A program made the translations under genes and the position numbers. From NCBI GenBank assembly GCA_003963005.1, contig RXJW01000045.1:1-44261 (forward strand): a DNA stretch of 44,261 nucleotides, in the 5' to 3' direction. The DNA comes from Burkholderiales bacterium (GTDB lineage: Bacteria; Pseudomonadota; Gammaproteobacteria; Burkholderiales; Burkholderiaceae_C). The notes beneath the pieces are model-generated. The model ran no database searches, had not been told where the DNA came from, and saw only the letters and a list, made by a program, of their open reading frames with translations. Shown here piece by piece: positions 1 to 8,628 of the stretch (position 1 is the stretch's first letter; every line of letters starts with the position of its first letter).

Positions 1-209
1 CCATCCACTACGGAGGCTGACCCGGCTGACGCCTCGATGACTGGAATGCGTCGCAAACCGGTCTTGCTGCGTGCAGCGCCGAACGACCGAGATCGCTGCC
101 CAGCAGCCGCTCGCGGACACCGCACAACACCCACCTTCGCTCAGGGCAGGCAACCTGACCCGCCAGCTCAGGAACGAGGCTGCCGCACAGACGCCGCTCT
201 GTTGCCGCC

Positions 210-1130
210 TCACTTCCGCATCAACGTCGACTTCCCGAAGAGAGACTCGATCAGGTCCACCGCCACCAGCGCCGTCTGGTTCTTGACGTCCAGCGCGGGG
301 TTCAGTTCCACCAGGTCCATCGATGCCATGCGGCCGGTGTCGTGGATCATCTCCATGCACAGGTGGGCTTCACGGTAGGTCGGGCCGCCGTTCACGGTCG
401 TGCCCACGCCCGGGGCCATGACCGGGTCCAGGAAGTCGACGTCGAAGCTCACGTGCAGGTGGGTGTTGTCGTCCAGCGTGGCCAGGGCCAGCTCCATCGT
501 GTGGCGCATGCCCATCTCGTCGATGAAGCGCATGTCGAAGACTTCCAGGTCCTGTTCGTGCACGAAGCGGCGCTCGCCTTCGTCCACGCTGCGGATGCCG
601 ATCTGGCGCACCCACTTTGGGCTGATGGCCGGGGTCTTGCCGCCGATCTCGATCAGCTCCTGCGGGCCGAAGCCGCACAGCGCCGCCACCGGCATGCCGT
701 GGATGTTGCCGCTGGGGGTGAGTTCGCTGGTGTTGAAGTCAGCATGGGCGTCGAGCCACAGCACGCGCAGCTTCTTGCCGGCGTCGCGGCAGTGGCGGGC
801 CACGGCGCTGATGGAGCCCAGGCCCAGGCAGTGGTCGCCCCCCAGCAGGATGGGCATGCGGCCGGTCTTGAGTTCGGCGTAGACGGCTTCGTGCACCGCG
901 CGGTTCCAGGCTACGACTTCGGCGAGGTGGCGGTAGCCGTCGACCGGCGGCAGCCACGGGTTGGACGGGCCGCTGAGGTTGCCGCGGTCGATCACGTCGA
1001 CACCACGGGCGCGCAGCGCTTCGGCCAAGCCGGCCACGCGCATGGCTTCGGGGCCCATGCTGGCACCACGGGCGCCGGCGCCGACATCGGTGGGCGCGCC
1101 AATCAGGGAGACGTTGCGGAGTTGGGTCAT
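210..1130 (-). CDS. rocF: Arginase
   Basis: Hydrolyses L-arginine to ornithine and urea in the cytoplasm with a binuclear manganese centre. The 306-residue length is normal for bacterial arginases. Metal-ligand motifs are all visible: GGDH (His100), DAHAD (Asp127, His129, Asp131) and SFDVDFLDP (Asp230, Asp232). GNIHGMP contains the expected catalytic His144, and DLVELNP near 272-278 supplies the conserved Glu. The start ATG overlaps the stop of the upstream LOG-family gene as ATGA, so the two are probably translationally coupled. The alternative, agmatinase or another ureohydrolase, is less likely because the overall sequence reads as arginase throughout. Confidence 0.93.
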   Translation of the reverse strand: MTQLRNVSLIGAPTDVGAGARGASMGPEAMRVAGLAEALRARGVDVIDRGNLSGPSNPWLPPVDGYRHLAEVVAWNRAVHEAVYAELKTGRMPILLGGDHCLGLGSISAVARHCRDAGKKLRVLWLDAHADFNTSELTPSGNIHGMPVAALCGFGPQELIEIGGKTPAISPKWVRQIGIRSVDEGERRFVHEQDLEVFDMRFIDEMGMRHTMELALATLDDNTHLHVSFDVDFLDPVMAPGVGTTVNGGPTYREAHLCMEMIHDTGRMASMDLVELNPALDVKNQTALVAVDLIESLFGKSTLMRK

Positions 1131-2002
1131 GTCGGGCTCGCGGGGCTGAGTTCGGGTTCGCCTTGGATGACGGCCCAGGCTTCCTCGGCGGTCTCCACGT
1201 AATGGAAAAGCTTCTCGTCGCCGGGGCTGATCATCCCGGTGTCGAGCAGCAGGTCGATGTCGAGCAGCTTCGTCCAGAACTCGCGCCCGAACAGCAGGAT
1301 GGGGCGCGGGCGGCTCTTGCCGGTCTGGATCAGCGTCAAGGTCTCGAAGAGTTCATCCAGCGTGCCGAAGCCGCCGGGGAAGCACACCAGTGCGATCGAA
1401 CGCATCAGGAAGTGCATCTTGCGCAGGCCGAAGTAGTGGAAGCGGAAGCACAGCTCCGGCGTGATGTAGGGGTTGGGCACCTGCTCGTGCGGCAGCACGA
1501 TGTTCAGGCCGACGCTCTTGCCGCCGGCTTCGAAGGCGCCGCGGTTGCCCGCTTCCATGATGCCGGGGCCGCCGCCGGTGGCGATGACGACCGGCCGGCC
1601 GCGCTCGGCGCAGGCCGCCGTGGCGATGTGCGCGAAGCGGCGGGCTTCTTCGTAGTAGCTGCTCATGCCGAGCTGGCGCCGTGCGCGGGCTGCGGCCACC
1701 TCGTCACCCCGCGCCTCGGCAGCCGTGAGGCGTTCCTGGGCGATGTCGGCCGGCAGGATGCGCGCGCTGCCGAAGAGGACGATGGTGGCGTGCACGCCCT
1801 GCTCGTCGAGCAGGATCTCCGGTTTCATCAGCTCCAGCTGCATGCGCACCGCGCGCATGTCCTGGCGCAGCAGGAAGCTCTCGTCCTTGAACGCCAGCTC
1901 GTAGGCGCTGCCCGGCTTGTCGTAGTCGGGGTGGGGCTGGAGCGTGCGGCACTCTTCCTTGGCGGTGGGGAAGTTGCGCGTCGGGACGTCGGAGGGCTTC
2001 AT
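1127..2002 (-). CDS. LOG-family protein (TIGR00730-type Rossmann fold)
   Basis: A 291-residue protein of the LOG/lysine decarboxylase-like family. It has the two family signatures: GGGPGIMEAGNRGA at residues 143-156 and PGGFGTLDE at 209-217. Characterised members are cytokinin riboside 5'-monophosphate phosphoribohydrolases or nucleotide 5'-monophosphate nucleosidases; lysine decarboxylase annotations of this family are wrong. The N-terminal 70 residues precede the Rossmann core, which makes it longer than the smallest LOG proteins. It lies 65 bp after the MoeB-like gene and overlaps arginase by 4 bp, suggesting one minus-strand transcript. The exact substrate cannot be told from sequence. 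Confidence 0.88.
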   Translation of the reverse strand: MKPSDVPTRNFPTAKEECRTLQPHPDYDKPGSAYELAFKDESFLLRQDMRAVRMQLELMKPEILLDEQGVHATIVLFGSARILPADIAQERLTAAEARGDEVAAARARRQLGMSSYYEEARRFAHIATAACAERGRPVVIATGGGPGIMEAGNRGAFEAGGKSVGLNIVLPHEQVPNPYITPELCFRFHYFGLRKMHFLMRSIALVCFPGGFGTLDELFETLTLIQTGKSRPRPILLFGREFWTKLLDIDLLLDTGMISPGDEKLFHYVETAEEAWAVIQGEPELSPASPT

Positions 2003-2067
2003 CGGCGGGGCATTGTCTGGGGGGGAAGGCGGGATTTTGTGCCGCGTTCAGGCGCTTGCGCCGGATT

Positions 2068-2817
2068 TCATTCGGTGCCGCACACGGTGCAGGCGGGGTC
2101 GCGGTGCATCGCGATCTCGCTCCACTGCATGCGCCGGCCGTCCAGCATCAGCAGCCGCCCGGCCAGCGGCTCGCCCACGCCGGCCAGCAGCTTCAGCGCT
2201 TCGGCGGCCTGCACGCTGCCGACGATGCCCACCAGGGGTGCGAACACGCCCATGGTGGAGCAGGCGGCATCTTCGAAGCCCGACTCCGGCGGGAACAGGC
2301 AGGCATAGCAGGGCTGCTGCCGGCCGCGGCTGTCGTAGACGCTGATCTGGCCGTCGAAGCCGATGGCCGCACCCGACACCAGCGGCCGGCCATGCCGCAC
2401 GCAGGCCGCGTTCACGCGGTGGCGGGTGCTGAAGTTGTCGGTGCAGTCGATGACGACGTCGGCCTGCGGCACCTCGGCGTCCAGCAGGGCCTCGTCGGCG
2501 CGGACCGCCTGGGTGTGCACACGAACGGCCGGGTTGAGCGCGGCCATGCGCGCCGCGGCGGACTCGACCTTGAGCCGGTCCAGGCTGCCCATGTCGTGCG
2601 CGATCTGGCGCTGCAGGTTGGTCAGGGACACGGTGTCGTGGTCCACCAGCGTGATGCGGCCGACGCCGGCTGATGCGAGGTACAGCGCGACTGGCGAGCC
2701 CAGGCCGCCAGCGCCGATGACGAGGGCACGAGCGTCGAGCAGGCGCTGCTGTCCCTCGATGCCGATCTCGTCGAGCAGCAGGTGGCGCGAGTAGCGGAGC
2801 AGGTCGTCGTCGGTCAT
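2068..2817 (-). CDS. moeB: HesA/MoeB/ThiF-family sulfur-carrier adenylyltransferase
   Basis: Activates the C-terminal glycine of a ubiquitin-like sulfur carrier (MoaD or ThiS type) by adenylation, for molybdopterin or thiamine synthesis. The 249-residue protein has the nucleotide-binding loop GAGGLGS at 35-41, the NLQRQ motif at 67-71, a CSTMGVF segment (Cys186), and four zinc cysteines in two pairs, CYAC (170, 173) and CTVC (243, 246). The ATG at 2817 is chosen because it gives the canonical MTDDDLLRYSRH beginning; an upstream in-frame ATG at 2967 would add 50 residues of low-complexity sequence. MoeB and ThiF cannot be separated from sequence alone and no carrier gene is next to it. Confidence 0.88.
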   Translation of the reverse strand: MTDDDLLRYSRHLLLDEIGIEGQQRLLDARALVIGAGGLGSPVALYLASAGVGRITLVDHDTVSLTNLQRQIAHDMGSLDRLKVESAAARMAALNPAVRVHTQAVRADEALLDAEVPQADVVIDCTDNFSTRHRVNAACVRHGRPLVSGAAIGFDGQISVYDSRGRQQPCYACLFPPESGFEDAACSTMGVFAPLVGIVGSVQAAEALKLLAGVGEPLAGRLLMLDGRRMQWSEIAMHRDPACTVCGTE

Positions 2818-2961
2818 GGCGCCTAGGATAGTTCGGCTGGCGAAGCCGCGTGCGTGCGGTGCCCCGTCGCCTCGATCCCGGCGAGATGCGCGGATCGACG
2901 TGTGCTGGGCCGGAGGCCGGCGGCCGGTGGGGGCATGCCGGTGTGGCGACACTCCGGGCCC

Positions 2962-4128
2962 ATGCATCCCTCATCTTCCGTCTCCCGGCTGAGCCCGGGC
3001 TTGACCCTGCTGCTGGCCACGGCCACTGGACTGGCCGTCGCGTCGATCTATTACGTGCAGCCACTGCTCGGCCTGCTGTCCGCGCAGTTCGGCGTGGGCA
3101 GTGCGTCGATCGGACTGCTGCCGACGCTTACCCAGCTCGGCTATGCCGCCGCCATCCTGCTGCTGTCCCCGCTGGGAGACCGGTTCGACCGACGGCGCAT
3201 CATCCTGGTGAAAGCCGCGGCACTGGTCGTCGCGCTCGCGTTCGCGGCCGTCGCCCCCGGCTTTGCCGCGCTGGCGCTCGCGAGCGTGGCCATCGGGCTG
3301 ACCGGGACGCTCGCGCAGGACCTGGTGCCCGCAGCGGCCACGCTGGCGCCGGAGGCGGAGCGCGGCAAGCGGGTGGGGCAGGTCATGACCGGGCTGCTGC
3401 TGGGCATCCTGCTGTCCCGCGTGGCTTCCGGGGCGCTGGCGGCGGTGGCGGGGTGGCGGGCGGTGTACGCCGCTGCGGCGGTCGCCGTGGCGCTGCTGAT
3501 TCCGCTCCTCTGGCATGCTGTGCCGCGCTTCGTGCCGGCCACGCAAGCCAGCTATGGCGTGTTGTTGGCGTCGATGGGGCGGCTGTGGTTGGCGCACGCT
3601 CCCTTGCGCCGGGCGGCACTGGCGCAGGGGCTGCTGTCGGTGGCTTTCAGTGCGTTCTGGTCAACGCTGGCCCTGGTGCTGGCGGGGCCGGACTATGGCC
3701 AGGGGAGCGCGGTGGCCGGTGCCTTCGGTCTTGCGGGTGCTGCCGGGGCCCTGGCCGCGCCTTTGGCGGGGGGCCTGGCAGACCGGCGCGGCCCCCAGGC
3801 GGTCATCCGGGTTGCGGCGCTGCTGGTGTTCCTGTCGTTCACCGTGCAGGCGCTGGCGCCGGCGTCCCTGGGGCTGCTGGTGGTCGTGGCGGTGGTGTTC
3901 GATCTGGGCGTGCAGGCGGCGCTGGTCTCACACCAGAGCGTGGTCTACAGCCTGGACCCGGCCTCGCGCAGCCGCCTCAATGCGGTGCTGGTGAGCGGTA
4001 TGTTCGTCGGCATGGCGACCGGTGCGGCGCTGGGCTCCGCGTTGCTGGGCGCGTTCGGCCCGCGCGCCGTGCCGGCCTTGGGTGCCATCGCAGCGCTGGG
4101 GGCCGTGGTGATTGCACGGGCGCGCTGA
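2962..4128 (+). CDS. MFS transporter, drug/metabolite efflux type
   Basis: A 388-residue inner-membrane protein with about 12 hydrophobic segments, typical of a compact major facilitator superfamily permease. Motif A, LGDRFDRRRII, lies at residues 71-81 in the loop between TM2 and TM3, and a weaker copy (GLADRRG) follows the seventh segment. The YYVQPLLGLL segment near 30-39 is common in YbcL/AraJ-like and other arabinose-efflux-type MFS proteins. I chose the ATG at 2962 because the first transmembrane segment starts about 12 residues later; an in-frame ATG at 2854 would add 36 hydrophilic residues. It is divergent from the MoeB-like gene. The substrate is unknown. Confidence 0.85.
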   Translation: MHPSSSVSRLSPGLTLLLATATGLAVASIYYVQPLLGLLSAQFGVGSASIGLLPTLTQLGYAAAILLLSPLGDRFDRRRIILVKAAALVVALAFAAVAPGFAALALASVAIGLTGTLAQDLVPAAATLAPEAERGKRVGQVMTGLLLGILLSRVASGALAAVAGWRAVYAAAAVAVALLIPLLWHAVPRFVPATQASYGVLLASMGRLWLAHAPLRRAALAQGLLSVAFSAFWSTLALVLAGPDYGQGSAVAGAFGLAGAAGALAAPLAGGLADRRGPQAVIRVAALLVFLSFTVQALAPASLGLLVVVAVVFDLGVQAALVSHQSVVYSLDPASRSRLNAVLVSGMFVGMATGAALGSALLGAFGPRAVPALGAIAALGAVVIARAR

Positions 4129-4142
4129 GCGGCAGCGCAATG

Positions 4143-4164
4143 AAAAGGGCCTCTCGCGAGGCCC
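4143..4164 (-). terminator. Rho-independent terminator of the S41 peptidase gene
   Basis: On the minus strand a perfect 7-bp stem (GGGCCTC/GAGGCCC, positions 4147-4153 and 4158-4164) with a 4-nt loop is followed by TTTT. It lies 26 bp after the peptidase stop codon at 4190. It also lies 15 bp past the end of the convergent MFS gene, but there is no T-run on that strand. Confidence 0.75.
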
Positions 4165-4189
4165 GGCATCTGGCGCGCGATGCTGCCGC

Positions 4190-5626
4190 CTACTGCGCCT
4201 TGACCTCGGCCTTGCGTTCCACAGCCGTCTTGGATGCCATCACCGGCTGGCCCTTCAGGCGGTTGAGCGCCTGCACGAGCGGGAAGTCCTCGGCCGAACC
4301 GAACTCCGGCAGCGGCTTGAGCGGCTCGTTGCGCTTGGCCAGCTCGGCTTCGAGCTTCTGGCGCGCTTCTTCGCGGGCCTTGGCGCGGGCTTCGTTCTCT
4401 TCGGTCTCCGGGCCGTTGTTCAGGTGCTTTTCCAGGTCGGCCTCGCGGGTGCGCAGCGCGGCAAAGACATTGCCTTCGGCGGTTTCGTCCAGCAGGACGT
4501 CGGGCACGATGCCCTTGGCCTGGATGGAGCGGCCGCTCGGCGTGTAGTAGCGGGCGGTGGTGATCTTGAGCGCCGACTCGGGGCCGAGCTGGCGCACCGT
4601 CTGCACCGAGCCCTTGCCGAAGGTCTGGGCGCCCATGATGGTCGCGCGCTTGTGGTCCTGCAGCGCACCGGCCACGATCTCGCTGGCGCTGGCCGAGCCT
4701 TCGTTGACGAGCACCACCAGCGGCACGTTCTTCAGGCCGGCCGGCAGACGCTTGATCGGGTCGTCGCTGCTGCGGCGGCGGTAGTCGTCGGGGTTGGCGC
4801 GGTAGGTAGCCTGCTGGTCGGCCAGCTGGCCCTTGGTCGAGACCACCTCGACATCCTTCGGCAGGAAGGCCGCCGAGATGGCGATGGCCCCGTCGAGCAG
4901 GCCGCCCGGGTCGTTGCGCAGGTCGAGCACCAGGCCCTTGAGCTGAGGCTCCTGCTTGTAGATCTCTTCGAGCTTGCGGGCGAAGTCGTCGACGGTGCGG
5001 TCCTGGAACTGGCTGACGCGGATCCAGGCATAGCCGGGCTCCACCACCTTGGCCCGCACACTCTGGACCTTGATCTCCTCGCGGACGATGGTCACCGGGA
5101 AGGTGCGGTTCTCGGCCTTGCGGTAGATGTTCAGGCTGACCTTGGTGGCCGGCTCGCCGCGCATCTTCTTGACGGCCTGGTCGATCGTGAGGCCGCGCAC
5201 GGCGGTGTCGTCGATCTTGGTGATGAGGTCGCCGCTCTTGAGGCCGGCGCGGAAGGCCGGAGAGCCCTCGATGGGCGAGACGATCTTCACGAGGCCGTCT
5301 TCCATCCCGATCTCGATGCCCACGCCGACGAACTTGCCGGTCGTGCCCTCACGGAATTCCCGGAAGGTCTTCTTGTCGAAAAACTGGGAGTGCGGGTCGA
5401 GCCCGGACACCATGCCGGCGATGGCGTCGTTGATCAGCTTTTTCTCGTCGACGGGTTCGACGTAGTCGCTCTTGATGAGGCCGAACACCGCCGCGAGCTG
5501 CTGCATTTCGTCCAGCGGCAGGGGTGAAAGGCTGCTGCGGGCGTTGGCCTGCAGTTGCATCGTGGTGAGGGCACCCGCGACGGCGCCGAGGGCAACCCAA
5601 CCGGCGACTTTCAATTTGGAGCTCAT
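4190..5626 (-). CDS. S41-family C-terminal processing peptidase (CtpA/Prc type)
   Basis: A periplasmic serine protease that trims C termini of envelope proteins. The 478 residues show an N-terminal signal or membrane anchor (about 5-29), a PDZ domain (about 95-170) and the S41 catalytic domain. The catalytic Ser is in NEGSASASEIVAG, most likely Ser313, and the general-base Lys is Lys338 in FGKGSVQ. The 25-residue spacing between them equals that of the known CtpA Ser-Lys dyad. LVLDLRNDPGG at 232-242 is the conserved substrate-side strand. The C-terminal 70 residues are charged and helical. A clear terminator follows. In many betaproteobacteria a murein hydrolase activator sits nearby; none is seen here. 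Confidence 0.93.
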   Translation of the reverse strand: MSSKLKVAGWVALGAVAGALTTMQLQANARSSLSPLPLDEMQQLAAVFGLIKSDYVEPVDEKKLINDAIAGMVSGLDPHSQFFDKKTFREFREGTTGKFVGVGIEIGMEDGLVKIVSPIEGSPAFRAGLKSGDLITKIDDTAVRGLTIDQAVKKMRGEPATKVSLNIYRKAENRTFPVTIVREEIKVQSVRAKVVEPGYAWIRVSQFQDRTVDDFARKLEEIYKQEPQLKGLVLDLRNDPGGLLDGAIAISAAFLPKDVEVVSTKGQLADQQATYRANPDDYRRRSSDDPIKRLPAGLKNVPLVVLVNEGSASASEIVAGALQDHKRATIMGAQTFGKGSVQTVRQLGPESALKITTARYYTPSGRSIQAKGIVPDVLLDETAEGNVFAALRTREADLEKHLNNGPETEENEARAKAREEARQKLEAELAKRNEPLKPLPEFGSAEDFPLVQALNRLKGQPVMASKTAVERKAEVKAQ

Positions 5627-5810
5627 GAGGCCGAGTCCTGTGTGAACGAAATCCTGTCGAAACAGCTTGACAGGTGAGCCCGAGTGTAGCCCTCGGCCTC
5701 ACGCGGCCCTTGCCCATTTACCCTGCAGAAACCCTGCATATCGGGTGTGGGGGTGACGGAATGCGCGTCGGGGTGGTGTGCTGGAAGTCAGGCACGCCCG
5801 GCGGCCTGTG

Positions 5811-7202
5811 TCAGCACGAGAGCTTTTGCCCGGCGAGCGTGCAGCGTGACAGGGGTTGGCCAAGGGCGTCGAAGGCCGTGAGGTGCCAGCCCTGCGGCGT
5901 GGCCGACAGCAGCGACAGGCCGAATTCAGTGTGGCTGTGGAAGGTCTCGACCTTGACGCCCGGCAGCGGTTCACCCTGCAGGGCGGCCGCAGCGCTCAGG
6001 CGCCCCGAGGCGGCGGAGCCGCCATTGCCGATGACGAGTACCGCGGGCTGGTTGGTGGCAAAGCCCAGCACCTCATGGATGTGCAGGTGGCCGTGCAGCG
6101 TGGCCTGGACACCGGGCGGGTACAGACGCCCCGGGGTGGCGTCCTGCAGCAGTGGGGTCAAGCCCGAGCGTGTGCGGCCTGCACCGCCGAGCAGGCTGGG
6201 CGTGTAGGCCAGGCTGGGGTGGTGATTCACGAACAGGCTCTGCGCCTGATCCGCGGCCAACTCTGCGACGCGGTCGAGCTGCTGGCGCCAACGGGCCCAG
6301 GCCGGCGAGTCCTTCGGCACGGGCCCGCCGCCGATCTGGGAGGAGTCGAACACGATGAGCTGGCTGCGTGGCGAGAGCGGCACGGTGAACGGGGTGGTGA
6401 AGTCACCGGCATTCACGCGGCCGGCCCCGGCTGCTTCGGGCTCGCAGGCACGCGTCGGGCCCGGCTCAGCGTCCAGATAGCGCAGCCAGCCCTGGCCGGC
6501 GCGGTTGCAGGCCTCGTGGTTGCCACGCGCAAACACCCACGGCACGGCGGCCAGCAGCGATTTGGCAGGCTGGAAGAAGTCGGCCTGCCAGGCATCATCG
6601 CCGTAGCCCCAGGGGCTGTCGGCACAACCGGGCAGTCCGATGGGGCAGGGGCTCTCGCGGTAGTGGTAGTCGCCCACGTGGACGATCAGGTCGGGCTTGA
6701 GCTGCAAGGCCTGGGCCAGCACGCGAGGAAAAGGCCAGCCGATGCTGTCGTTGCAGGCCTGGAAGTCGTGCTCCGAGGCCTTGAGCCGGCAGCCGGTGTC
6801 GCCAATGACGACGATGCGGCGCAGCTCCGCAGCCGGTGCGTTCAGCACCACGTCGTCCACTTGCACCTGGGCCGCACCGGCCGGCCAAGGCGCCTCGCAG
6901 GCCCGCAGCGTGAAGCGCGACGGCTTGCGCTCCGGCTGGTTGTTGCCGGGCGGCGGCGGCTCCTCGCCCGGGGCACTTCGCTCGCGCATCGGCACCGAGC
7001 CGCCTGCCCAGCGCAACGCCGGGCAGCGGTCGTCACCCGTCAGGGCGCGCACGGCCCAGGCCGGGCCGGCCACCGCCTGCACCCAGGCCTGCTGCAGCCC
7101 GGCTCGCTCCGGGGGCGCGGCGGTTGGTGGCGCAGGCAGGGCGGCACAGCCGGCCAGGGCCAACAGCGGGGGCAACAGGAGGGTTCGCGCGAGAGACATC
7201 AT
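5811..7202 (-). CDS. Lipoprotein metallophosphoesterase
   Basis: A 463-residue calcineurin-like phosphoesterase probably anchored in the envelope. The N terminus is a lipoprotein signal with lipobox LAGC (Cys19). Metal-binding blocks appear in order: IGDTG (Asp135), VGDYHYRE (Asp178), RGNHE (Asn228, His229), NHHPS (327-328) and HGHLHIHE (from His370). A low-complexity proline- and glutamate-rich stretch at 76-95 separates the lipid anchor from the domain. I chose the ATG at 7202; a second ATG follows immediately. Longer in-frame starts upstream give no signal sequence. The substrate is unknown. It is divergent from the pectate lyase gene with 94 bp between. Confidence 0.88.
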   Translation of the reverse strand: MMSLARTLLLPPLLALAGCAALPAPPTAAPPERAGLQQAWVQAVAGPAWAVRALTGDDRCPALRWAGGSVPMRERSAPGEEPPPPGNNQPERKPSRFTLRACEAPWPAGAAQVQVDDVVLNAPAAELRRIVVIGDTGCRLKASEHDFQACNDSIGWPFPRVLAQALQLKPDLIVHVGDYHYRESPCPIGLPGCADSPWGYGDDAWQADFFQPAKSLLAAVPWVFARGNHEACNRAGQGWLRYLDAEPGPTRACEPEAAGAGRVNAGDFTTPFTVPLSPRSQLIVFDSSQIGGGPVPKDSPAWARWRQQLDRVAELAADQAQSLFVNHHPSLAYTPSLLGGAGRTRSGLTPLLQDATPGRLYPPGVQATLHGHLHIHEVLGFATNQPAVLVIGNGGSAASGRLSAAAALQGEPLPGVKVETFHSHTEFGLSLLSATPQGWHLTAFDALGQPLSRCTLAGQKLSC

Positions 7203-7296
7203 GGATCGTTCGATCAAGTGGGCAGCAATAGAGTAGCAATCTGTTCGACGGCACGAGCCGCTAGATTGCAAGGCCAACCTGACTGCCACCTTCCCG

Positions 7297-8583
7297 ATGC
7301 CACTCGCCCGCCGTCTGCTGCCCCTCGTCCTGGCGATCTCTTCGTCAGCCTTCGCTGCCCAGATCGGCACCATCCCGCCCGCACAGTCCTTGTCGGCCGA
7401 GCGTGTCGCAGCCCTGCCGGCCGCTGATCGCGCGCCGTGGGCCGCCTACCTGGCCCGGTCGGAGGCCCAGATGGCAGCCGACCGGGCCGCGCTCGCCGCC
7501 GAGCGCCAGGGCATGACGGAATGGCCCGGGCCTCCGGAGGGCGGCCACGGCGAGTCGACCATGCCGCTGGACAAGCCCTCCGCGTGGTACGCGAGCGAGG
7601 CAGCGCAGGTCGTCGTGGCGAACATCCTGAGCTTCCAGACGCCGGCCGGCGGCTGGGGCAAAAACCAGCCGCGCGACCGCGCGCCGCGCCTGAAGGGCCA
7701 GGCCTACGTCTCCGACAACAACAACAAGCGCGCCACGCCGGGCGACTACGACACCGCGCAGGACGCGCAGTGGACCTACGTGGGCACCATCGACAACGAT
7801 GCGACGATCACCGAGATCCGGTTCCTGGCGTTGGCCCAGGCCCAGCTGCCGGCCGACCTGGCCCAGGCCTGCCGTGGCGCCGCCGAGCGCGGCGTGCGTT
7901 ACCTGCTGGCCGCCCAGTTCCCCAACGGTGGCTGGCCGCAGGTCTGGCCGCTGCAGGGCGGCTACCACGATGCCGTGACGCTGAATGACAACGCCGTCGT
8001 CGAGGTCGCAGAACTGATGGCCTGGGCGTCGCGCGGCGAGGCGGGGTTGGCCTTTCTGCCGGCCGACGTGAAGGCGGCAGCCGGTGCCGCCCACGACCGG
8101 GCCGTGCAGCTGCTGCTGGCCTCACAGATCCGCATCAACGGCCGCCCGGGCCTGTGGGCTCAGCAGCATGATCCGCTGACGCTGGCTCCGGCATCCGCCC
8201 GCAACTACGAGCCGCCCGCCTTGAGCGCGGGCGAGAGCGCCCGGGCCCTGGAGTTCCTGATGGCCCAACCCAAGCCCTCGCCTGCCATCGTCGAAGCCGT
8301 GAAGGGCGGCGTCGCGCTGCTGCGCAGCCTGGCCGTTCGCGACCGCGCCTTCGTCAAGGTCGACGGTGCCCGCCGGTTGGTGACGCAGCCCGGCGCCGGC
8401 CCGATCTGGGCCCGCTACTACGACCCTGTCACGCTGCAACCCGTCTTCGGTGACCGTGACAAGAGCCTGCACGACGACGTCAACGACATCAGCGCCGAAC
8501 GCCGCAACGGCTATGCCTGGTGGGGCAGCTGGCCCGTGAAGACCCTGAAGGCCTACGAGGCCTGGGCGCCCGGTCGCCGGTGA
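7297..8583 (+). CDS. pelA: Pectate lyase, polysaccharide lyase family 10
   Basis: Secreted enzyme that cleaves polygalacturonate by beta-elimination. The 428-residue protein has a signal peptide (cleavage near Ala20). The family-defining block TIDNDATITEIRFLA is at residues 164-178, and QTPAGGWGKN plus RINGRPGLWAQQHD (from Arg279) are further PL10 blocks. The C terminus (DRDKSLHDDV...RRNGYAWWG) also matches the family. It faces the TonB-dependent receptor gene at 8629-10884, with a strong hairpin between. Products of pectin breakdown could feed the hexarate cluster at 15-22 kb by way of galacturonate and galactarate, though no uronate dehydrogenase is present in this window. Confidence 0.92.
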   Translation: MPLARRLLPLVLAISSSAFAAQIGTIPPAQSLSAERVAALPAADRAPWAAYLARSEAQMAADRAALAAERQGMTEWPGPPEGGHGESTMPLDKPSAWYASEAAQVVVANILSFQTPAGGWGKNQPRDRAPRLKGQAYVSDNNNKRATPGDYDTAQDAQWTYVGTIDNDATITEIRFLALAQAQLPADLAQACRGAAERGVRYLLAAQFPNGGWPQVWPLQGGYHDAVTLNDNAVVEVAELMAWASRGEAGLAFLPADVKAAAGAAHDRAVQLLLASQIRINGRPGLWAQQHDPLTLAPASARNYEPPALSAGESARALEFLMAQPKPSPAIVEAVKGGVALLRSLAVRDRAFVKVDGARRLVTQPGAGPIWARYYDPVTLQPVFGDRDKSLHDDVNDISAERRNGYAWWGSWPVKTLKAYEAWAPGRR

Positions 8584-8586
8584 AGC

Positions 8587-8617
8587 GCTGCCTGCCGGGC
8601 TCCAGCCGGCAGGCAGC
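8587..8617. terminator. Probable bidirectional hairpin terminator
   Basis: A perfect 12-bp inverted repeat (8587-8598 and 8606-8617, 7-nt loop) sits exactly between the convergent pectate lyase and receptor genes. There is no T-run on either side, so termination is inferred from stem strength and position. Confidence 0.55.
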
Positions 8618-8628
8618 CGGCGTCTGAC

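Noticed and set aside
1..209. Short frames left of arginase
   Set aside because: None shows recognisable sequence or a convincing start; I see nothing certain in this stretch.
342..1202. Long plus-strand frame opposite arginase
   Set aside because: It is a GC-rich antisense shadow of a clearly recognised gene, with no family features.
2850..4547. Long plus-strand frame through the MFS gene and into the peptidase gene
   Set aside because: Low-complexity Gly/Ala/Arg composition; the other frame encodes the transporter.
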